From JBQTIU01 sp052387815 (GTDB taxonomy: Bacteria; Pseudomonadota; Alphaproteobacteria; CACIAM-22H2), in assembly GCA_052387815.1 (NCBI GenBank), contig JBQTIU010000022.1:127888-191887 (forward strand): 64,000 bases of DNA, in the 5' to 3' direction. The stretch's first letter is position 1. Every line of letters starts with the position of its first letter. Under the pieces are notes generated by a model. That model was not told the origin of the DNA. It did not search any database and saw nothing but the letters and a program-made list of their open reading frames with translations. Shown here piece by piece: positions 58,893 through 64,000 of this stretch. Both the position numbers and the translations under genes were made by a program.

Positions 58893-60652
58893 GCCTGGAC
58901 CGCCACCGGTTCGCTCCGCGGCCGAGCGAGTCGCGGCAGCACCTCGGCCGTCGGGCCGGCGAGCAGGACCTTGCCGCCCTCGAGCGCGACGATCGCCGTG
59001 CAGGCCTGGAGCAGGGCGGCGCTATGCGTGACGACGACCACCGTCCGCGACTGGGCGAGTTCGACGAGCACGGTCTTCAAGTCCTGCTCGGCATAGCGGT
59101 CGAGGAAGGCGGTCGGCTCGTCGAGCAGGAGGACGGCGGGATCGCTGACCAGCGCGCGGGCGATGGTCAGGCGCTGGCGCTGGCCGCCGGACAGCCGCCC
59201 GCCGGCTTCGCCGATCTGGCTCGCGTAGCCGTCGGGCAGATCGACGATGAAGGGATGGGCGCCGGCGCGCTCGGCGGCGCGCACGACCTCCTCGTCGCTC
59301 GCCTGGGGCCGCGCGCGAGCGATGTTGTCGCGGATGGTACCCATGAACAGGACGCATTCCTGCGGTTCGTAGCCGACCCAATGCGCCAGCTCGTTGCGTG
59401 TATACTGGGCGATATCGGCGCCGTCGAGCAGGACGCGCCCCGAGTCCGGGACGTAGAGCCCCTGCATGAGCTTGAGCAGCGTCGTCTTGCCGCTGCCGTT
59501 GCGGCCGACCAGCCCATACATCCCGCCGGCCGGGATCTTGAGCGACACGTTGTCGACCGCCGGCCGCTGCTCCTTGCCGTAGCGGAAGGTCGCGCGCTCG
59601 AGCACGATCTCGCCCTTGGGCCGGGCCATGCGCACGCCCTTCTCGCGCCGCTCCTCCGGCAGCGAAAAGACATCCTCGAGCCGGACCATCGACTGGCGGC
59701 ACATCGCGTAGCTCTTCCACGACATGAAGAGCTGGTTGAACGCGGCCACGATGCGGCCGGAAAGCATGTTGGCGGCGATCAGCGTGCCGACGGTCATCTG
59801 CTGGTTGATGATGGCAAGCGCCCCCACCGCGGTGACGGCGATGGTGGTGAACATGGTCAAGTTGGTGCCGATATTGACATAGGTATCGGTGAAGGTGCCG
59901 CGCTCGAGCGAGCGACGGATCGCCGCCGCGTGCTTGCCCTCCCAGATCGCCCGCAAGGGGTCGGCGAGGGCGAGGGCCTTCACCGTGGTGCGGCCGACGA
60001 TCATCTCCGTCACCAGGCCGTCGCGCCCGATCGCCGCCCGGTTCTCGGCGGCGTTGGTGCGGTCGAGCACCACCCCCGAGCGCCACGACAGGACGAGGAA
60101 ACCACACAGGATCGCCACGAACACCCAGGCGATCAGCGGAGCAAGGATGTACACCGCGGCGAGGAACATGGCCGCGAAGGGCAGGTCGACCAGCAGAATC
60201 GCGGTGGCGCCCGAGAACGTGTTGCGCACCACGTCGAGGTCGCGGAACGCGGTCTGCCAATAGATCGTCGGCCGCGCTTCGAGGACGCGCAAGGGGGCGG
60301 AGGCGAGCTTGTCGAACAGCCGGGCGCCGAGCTCGACATCGATGCGCAGCGCCACGCGCTGCAACAGCCGCGCGCGGGCCTGGCGGAGGATGAAGTCGAA
60401 CACCAGCACGAGGCCCATGCCGAGCACGAGGCCCTGCAGGGTGGTGAGGCCCGAGTAGAAGATCACCCGGTCGTAGACCTGGAGCACGAAGATCGGGGCG
60501 GCGAGCGCCAACAGGTTGACGCAGGTCGACAGTGTCAGGACCTCGCCGAAGTGGCGGCGCAGCGGCTCGGCGATGAGCCGTTTCCAGCTTCGGGCCTCGG
60601 TGTCCGGCATGGAGGCGGGGGTCGTCTCGCGTTGCGGGTCCAACCTGTCCAT
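58889..60652 (-). CDS. Type I secretion ABC transporter (PrtD/HlyB-like)
   Basis: 587 residues from the ATG at 60652 (GGAGGGGA). Six membrane helices in the first 330 residues ('VLTLSTCVNLLALAAPIFVLQVYDRV' is the usual opening), with no N-terminal C39 peptidase, then an ATPase domain: Walker A 'VGRNGSGKTTLLKLMQG', signature 'RLSGGQRQRLTIARALV', Walker B 'VLLLDEPTAFLD', and H-loop 'VVTHSAALL'. It exports an RTX protein in one step; the neighbouring RTX gene at 61071 is the obvious substrate. Confidence 0.92.
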   Translation of the reverse strand: MDRLDPQRETTPASMPDTEARSWKRLIAEPLRRHFGEVLTLSTCVNLLALAAPIFVLQVYDRVIFYSGLTTLQGLVLGMGLVLVFDFILRQARARLLQRVALRIDVELGARLFDKLASAPLRVLEARPTIYWQTAFRDLDVVRNTFSGATAILLVDLPFAAMFLAAVYILAPLIAWVFVAILCGFLVLSWRSGVVLDRTNAAENRAAIGRDGLVTEMIVGRTTVKALALADPLRAIWEGKHAAAIRRSLERGTFTDTYVNIGTNLTMFTTIAVTAVGALAIINQQMTVGTLIAANMLSGRIVAAFNQLFMSWKSYAMCRQSMVRLEDVFSLPEERREKGVRMARPKGEIVLERATFRYGKEQRPAVDNVSLKIPAGGMYGLVGRNGSGKTTLLKLMQGLYVPDSGRVLLDGADIAQYTRNELAHWVGYEPQECVLFMGTIRDNIARARPQASDEEVVRAAERAGAHPFIVDLPDGYASQIGEAGGRLSGGQRQRLTIARALVSDPAVLLLDEPTAFLDRYAEQDLKTVLVELAQSRTVVVVTHSAALLQACTAIVALEGGKVLLAGPTAEVLPRLARPRSEPVAVQA

Positions 60653-60668
60653 TCCCCTCCGTGCGGCC

Positions 60669-61047
60669 GGGCGAGGCGTTGCCTCGCCGGTTAAACCGGC
60701 GGCTCTCTGAGCCGCCCCTACGCAATGTACCGCGAATACCGGCGCCCGTCACGTAGGGGCGAGGCCGCGAGGCAGCGCCTCGCGCCCCGCGGGTTTCAAA
60801 CCGGCCCGCGCCGGCGGATTGCATGCGGGCGGGTCGAAAGACCGGCGAGGCAACGCCTCGCCCCTACAAAGATTGGCACCGTTCCCCGTAGGGGCCGGTT
60901 TCAAACCGGCCCGCACCGGCGGATTGCATGCGGGCGGGTCGAAAGACCTGCCCCTACGCAGTGTATCGCGAATGCCGGCGCCCGTCACGTAGGCGCGGGG
61001 CCGCGAGGCAGCGCCTCGCGCCCCACGGGTTTCAAACCGGCCCGTAC
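60669..61047. repeat. REP array (locus 5) between the RTX gene and its exporter; no gene in 60653-61070
   Basis: Four elements: 60669-60721, 60753-60867, 60888-60957 and 60989-61047, each starting or ending in GTAGGGGC/GCCCCTAC-like ends. Two 31-base spacers (60722-60752 and 60958-60988) are near copies (CGCGAATACCGGCGCCCGTCAC and its one-base variant), and the spacer AAAGATTGGCACCGTTCCCC matches locus 3. The stretch holds no coding sequence and could separate expression of the RTX gene from the secretion genes downstream. Confidence 0.9.
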
Positions 61048-61070
61048 CAACATTGCCGACCCAGCTCGTG

Positions 61071-64000
61071 CTACGAGATGTTGCGCGTCACGTCGGTGTC
61101 GACCAGGAGCGTGGCCGAGCCGGAGGTATAGCTCTGGTAGGTCTCGCCGCTGATGGTCTGGGTGCCCCCGGCGACCCAGCCCTGACCGGCGGCCTCTACC
61201 TTGTCGCCCGAGTTGCCGAGCACCAGAAGCTGGTTCGACGTATCCGACAGGTCGAGGACTTCCTGGACATTGAGTTTGAGCGTGTTGTTGCCCGTCCCGG
61301 TGATGTCGATCTGCTCGAGCCCGGTGAGCCGATCGTTGGCGATGGCGGTGAGGTCGAGCGTCAGGCCCGAACCGCTGAGCCTGAGGGTATCCGTGCCGGC
61401 GCCGCCGGCGATGCTCTGGAAGCTCGTGTTGGGGACGATGATCAAGTCGTTGCCGGCCTCGCCGCGCAGCGTATCGGCGCCGCCGCCGCCGGAAAGCGTG
61501 TCGTCGCCCCCGCCGCCGGCGAGCAGGTTGGTGCCGCTCGTCCCGGTCAGCGTGTCGGCGGAGCCGGAGCCGATCAGGTTCTCGATCTCCGACAGGGTAT
61601 CGGTGCCGGCGCCGCCGGTGTTCTGCGACGACGTCGTCGCCAGGCTGACCGTCACGCCGCTCGTGGCGGTGGCGTAGTTCGCGGTATCCGTGTCGTCGCC
61701 GCCGTCGAGCGTGTCGTTGCCGGCGCCGCCGTCGAGGGTGTCGTTGCCTTTACCGCCGTCGAGCGTGTCGTTGTCGGCGCCGCCGTCGAGCGTGTCGTTG
61801 CCTTTGCCGCCGTCGAGCGTGTCGTTGCCGGCGCCGCCGGTGAGCAGGTCGTTGTCGTCGCGGCCCACGAGCATGTCGTTGCCCCCGCCGCCGTCGAGCG
61901 TGTCGTTGCCTTCGCCGCCGGTAAGGGTGTTGTCGGCCCCGTCGCCGGTGAGCGTGTCGGCGAAGTCGGAGCCGGTGAGGTTCTCGATGCCGGACAGGGT
62001 GTCGGTGCCGGCTCCGCCGGTGTTCTGCGCCGAAGTCACCGCCAAGCTCACCGTCACCGCGCTCCCGGCCGTGGCGTAGGTGGCGGTATCCGTGCCGATG
62101 TCGCCGATCAGCGAATCGTTGCCGGCGCCGCCGGAAAGCGTGTCGTTGCCGGCACCGCCGCACAGGTAGTCGTCGCCGTCGAGGCCGACGCCGTCGTCAC
62201 CGCTGCCGCTGCCGCCGCCGCCGCCGCTGGCGCTGCCGTCGCTGGCGTTGCCGCCGCCGAACAGCGTGTCGTCGCCGTCGCCACCGCACACCGAGTCGTT
62301 TCCGGCGCCGCCCGCGATCGTATCATTGCCGTCGCCGCCGTCGAGCGTGTCACTGTCGGCCCGGCCCGAGATCGTGTCGTTGCCGGAATTGCCGAACGCG
62401 ATGTCGTTGCCGCCGCCGGCCGTCACGGTATCGTTGCTGGCGCCGCCGATGAATATCTCGCTGGCGGCCGTGCCGGTGAGGAGGGCGCCGGAAATCGCAT
62501 TGGCGGTCACGGTGCCGATGGCCGTGCCGCCGCGGCCGTCGCTCAGCGTATAGGTGAAGACGGCCAGAGCGCCGCCCGGCTGGAAACCGGTGCTAGTGTC
62601 GACCGCGACCGACCCGGAGCCAAGCGTCACGCTGTCGATCTGGGCCGAGCTTTCGGAGACCGCGGTGATGCTGAGCACATCGCCGTTGGCATCGGTGTCG
62701 TTGGCGAGCAGGGCCGACACCGGCACCGAGAAGATGTCGCCGCTGGGGACATTGGTGATGATGGTGTCGGCCGCCGCCACCGGCGGATTGTTGACCGGCC
62801 CCTCGGCGACGTCGGTGACGGCGATGGTCAGCGTCGTGGCGCGAGTGCTCCCCGCCACCGTGGTCGTCCGATCGCCCACCTCGACCGTGATCGTCCCACC
62901 CCTCGCTTCCACCGTGATGTTGTGGCTGGTCGCGGTCTCGAAATCGAGCAGGGTGCCGTCGGCCACCGTCACCACGCCGGTCGTGGCGTCGATGGCGAAC
63001 CGGCCGCCGGCATTGTCCGTCAGGCTGTAGGTGACCCCCGTCCCGAGGTCCGGGTCGGTCGCTGCCACCGTCCCCACCACCGTGCCGTTGGACGAGTTCT
63101 CCGGCACCGTCCCGCCGGCGGTGAACGAGGCAGCACCCGGCGATTCGTCGACGTTGGTGACGCGGACCGTCAGGTCCGTGAGGCTGACCAGCTCCCCGTC
63201 GTTCACTTGCACCGTGATGGCGTGGCTGGCGGCGGCCTCGAAGTCGAGCAGGCTGCCATTGGCGACCGTCAGCCGGCCGGTCGCGCCGTCGATCGCGAAC
63301 CGCCCGCCGGCGTTGTTCACGAGGCTGAAGGTCAGCGTCGCCCCGGGATCCGGGTCGGTCGCCGTCACCGTGCCCACCAGCGTGCCGTTGGCGGAGTTCT
63401 CCGCCACCGAGCCGCCGGCGGCGGCGAACGAAGCCGGCTGCGGGCTCCGGTTGGCCGCCGAGACCTCGATGGTGAAGGGCCGGTCGACGGACAGGCCGTC
63501 CTGGTCGGTCGTTCGAATAGTGAGCGTGCGCGTCGCCAAGTTGGGCGCATCGATGCCGGCGCCGGCCGCCCTCAGCTCGTCGCCCACGACAACGAACTGC
63601 GCGCCGTCGCCGCCGGAGAGGATCGTATAGGTGAAGGTGTCGCCGGCATCGGGGTCGCTCGTCGTCAGCCGGCCGACCGTGGCGTTGGGCTCTCGCGCCG
63701 CGACCCTCGTCGAGGACAGCCTCAGGCCGGTCGGCGCGTCGTTGACGCCGGTGACGGTGACGGTGACGGTGCTGCTGGCGGTGGCGCCCGAGGCATCGGC
63801 GATCGTGTAGGTGAAGCTGTCGGTGACGGTGGCGCCGGTCTTGAGCGCCTGGATTTGCGCCCGAGGATCGTAGACGATGTTGCCGCCCACCAGCGACACG
63901 GCAGCCCCCTGGGCCGAGGTTCCCGAAACCGAGGCAATGGTCAAGCCCACGCCGCTGTCGTTGGCGAGCAGCGCGCTGCCCGCCAGCGTGATCGGCCCGG
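61071..64000 (-). CDS. Large RTX/cadherin-like secreted protein, C-terminal 976 residues (N-terminus beyond the window)
   Basis: The frame is open to the right edge. From there: a cadherin-like domain with 'GVNDAPTGLRL', two near-identical cadherin-like repeats ('PENSSNGTVVGTVAATDPDLG' and 'AENSANGTLVGTVTATDPDPG'), a VCBS-like domain ('NNPPVAAADT', 'ALLANDTDANGD'), then a calcium-binding RTX block of many GGxGxDxLx nonapeptides (DNA about 61430-62430) split by two 'VTVSL..TS.QNTGGAGTDTLS' segments, and a 125-residue non-repeat end that should carry the type I export signal. Probably a surface adhesin or exoprotein exported by the adjacent PrtD/HlyD pair. Two Cys occur within the RTX block, which is unusual. 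Confidence 0.9.
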   Translation of the reverse strand, partial: GPITLAGSALLANDSGVGLTIASVSGTSAQGAAVSLVGGNIVYDPRAQIQALKTGATVTDSFTYTIADASGATASSTVTVTVTGVNDAPTGLRLSSTRVAAREPNATVGRLTTSDPDAGDTFTYTILSGGDGAQFVVVGDELRAAGAGIDAPNLATRTLTIRTTDQDGLSVDRPFTIEVSAANRSPQPASFAAAGGSVAENSANGTLVGTVTATDPDPGATLTFSLVNNAGGRFAIDGATGRLTVANGSLLDFEAAASHAITVQVNDGELVSLTDLTVRVTNVDESPGAASFTAGGTVPENSSNGTVVGTVAATDPDLGTGVTYSLTDNAGGRFAIDATTGVVTVADGTLLDFETATSHNITVEARGGTITVEVGDRTTTVAGSTRATTLTIAVTDVAEGPVNNPPVAAADTIITNVPSGDIFSVPVSALLANDTDANGDVLSITAVSESSAQIDSVTLGSGSVAVDTSTGFQPGGALAVFTYTLSDGRGGTAIGTVTANAISGALLTGTAASEIFIGGASNDTVTAGGGNDIAFGNSGNDTISGRADSDTLDGGDGNDTIAGGAGNDSVCGGDGDDTLFGGGNASDGSASGGGGGSGSGDDGVGLDGDDYLCGGAGNDTLSGGAGNDSLIGDIGTDTATYATAGSAVTVSLAVTSAQNTGGAGTDTLSGIENLTGSDFADTLTGDGADNTLTGGEGNDTLDGGGGNDMLVGRDDNDLLTGGAGNDTLDGGKGNDTLDGGADNDTLDGGKGNDTLDGGAGNDTLDGGDDTDTANYATATSGVTVSLATTSSQNTGGAGTDTLSEIENLIGSGSADTLTGTSGTNLLAGGGGDDTLSGGGGADTLRGEAGNDLIIVPNTSFQSIAGGAGTDTLRLSGSGLTLDLTAIANDRLTGLEQIDITGTGNNTLKLNVQEVLDLSDTSNQLLVLGNSGDKVEAAGQGWVAGGTQTISGETYQSYTSGSATLLVDTDVTRNIS

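Overview
The window is a gene-dense, high-GC stretch of a bacterial chromosome. Gene content points to an alphaproteobacterium of soil or sediment type: DUF1194, soxBDAG, two tripartite tricarboxylate transporters, a tartrate dehydrogenase, RTX type I secretion, and small alphaproteobacterial orphans. I see no rRNA, tRNA, CRISPR array or origin, and the genus cannot be fixed from what is here.

Layout. 1-5.8 kb: TetR-like regulator (cut by the left edge), DUF1194 periplasmic protein, orphan LolD/MacB-type ATPase, AtzG-like/amidase pair, TPR protein. 5.9-11.6 kb: a catabolic patch with an acyl-CoA dehydrogenase homologue lacking the usual catalytic Glu (desulfinase-like), an iron-type alcohol dehydrogenase with altered ligands, a frameshifted MetX-like alpha/beta hydrolase, a formamidase-family enzyme and a GlcG/HbpS protein. 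11.7-18.7 kb: a polyamine-type ABC importer without its ATPase, then two paralogous Rieske oxygenases flanking a D-2-hydroxyacid dehydrogenase. 18.7-23 kb: tartrate dehydrogenase followed by a complete TctC-B-A transporter. 23-36 kb: a long minus-strand nucleoside uptake and breakdown operon (BMP binding protein, ATPase, two permeases, cdd, punA, deoC, deoA, deoB), divergent from a periplasmic 5'-nucleotidase. Between deoA and deoB sits a foreign-looking cassette: an HNH-type nuclease toxin and two tandem DUF2019 proteins (putative immunity), with its own promoter. 36-40.5 kb: pncA and a polar amino acid ABC importer. 40.5-50.7 kb: a sarcosine/dimethylglycine catabolic operon (soxBDAG plus an FAD-GcvT fusion enzyme), a cystathionine beta-lyase-like enzyme and an MFS carrier. 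51-55.5 kb: a second TctC-B-A transporter and an LVIVD beta-propeller protein. 55.6-56.5 kb: a REP-associated tyrosine transposase (RAYT) between arrays of its palindromes. 56.5-64 kb: a type I secretion ABC protein, HlyD adaptor and a kinase-like protein beside a large RTX/cadherin-like secreted protein that runs off the right edge.

How the parts fit. Most of the window is about scavenging small organic molecules: nucleotides are dephosphorylated outside the cytoplasm, nucleosides imported and split to bases and deoxyribose phosphates; tartrate is imported and oxidised; methylated glycines are demethylated; aromatic or ether compounds are probably oxidised. Three elements stand out as mobile or conflict-related: the toxin/DUF2019 cassette inside the deo operon, the RAYT with REP arrays at five places (two REP units begin exactly on the stop codon of the preceding gene), and the RTX secretion locus.
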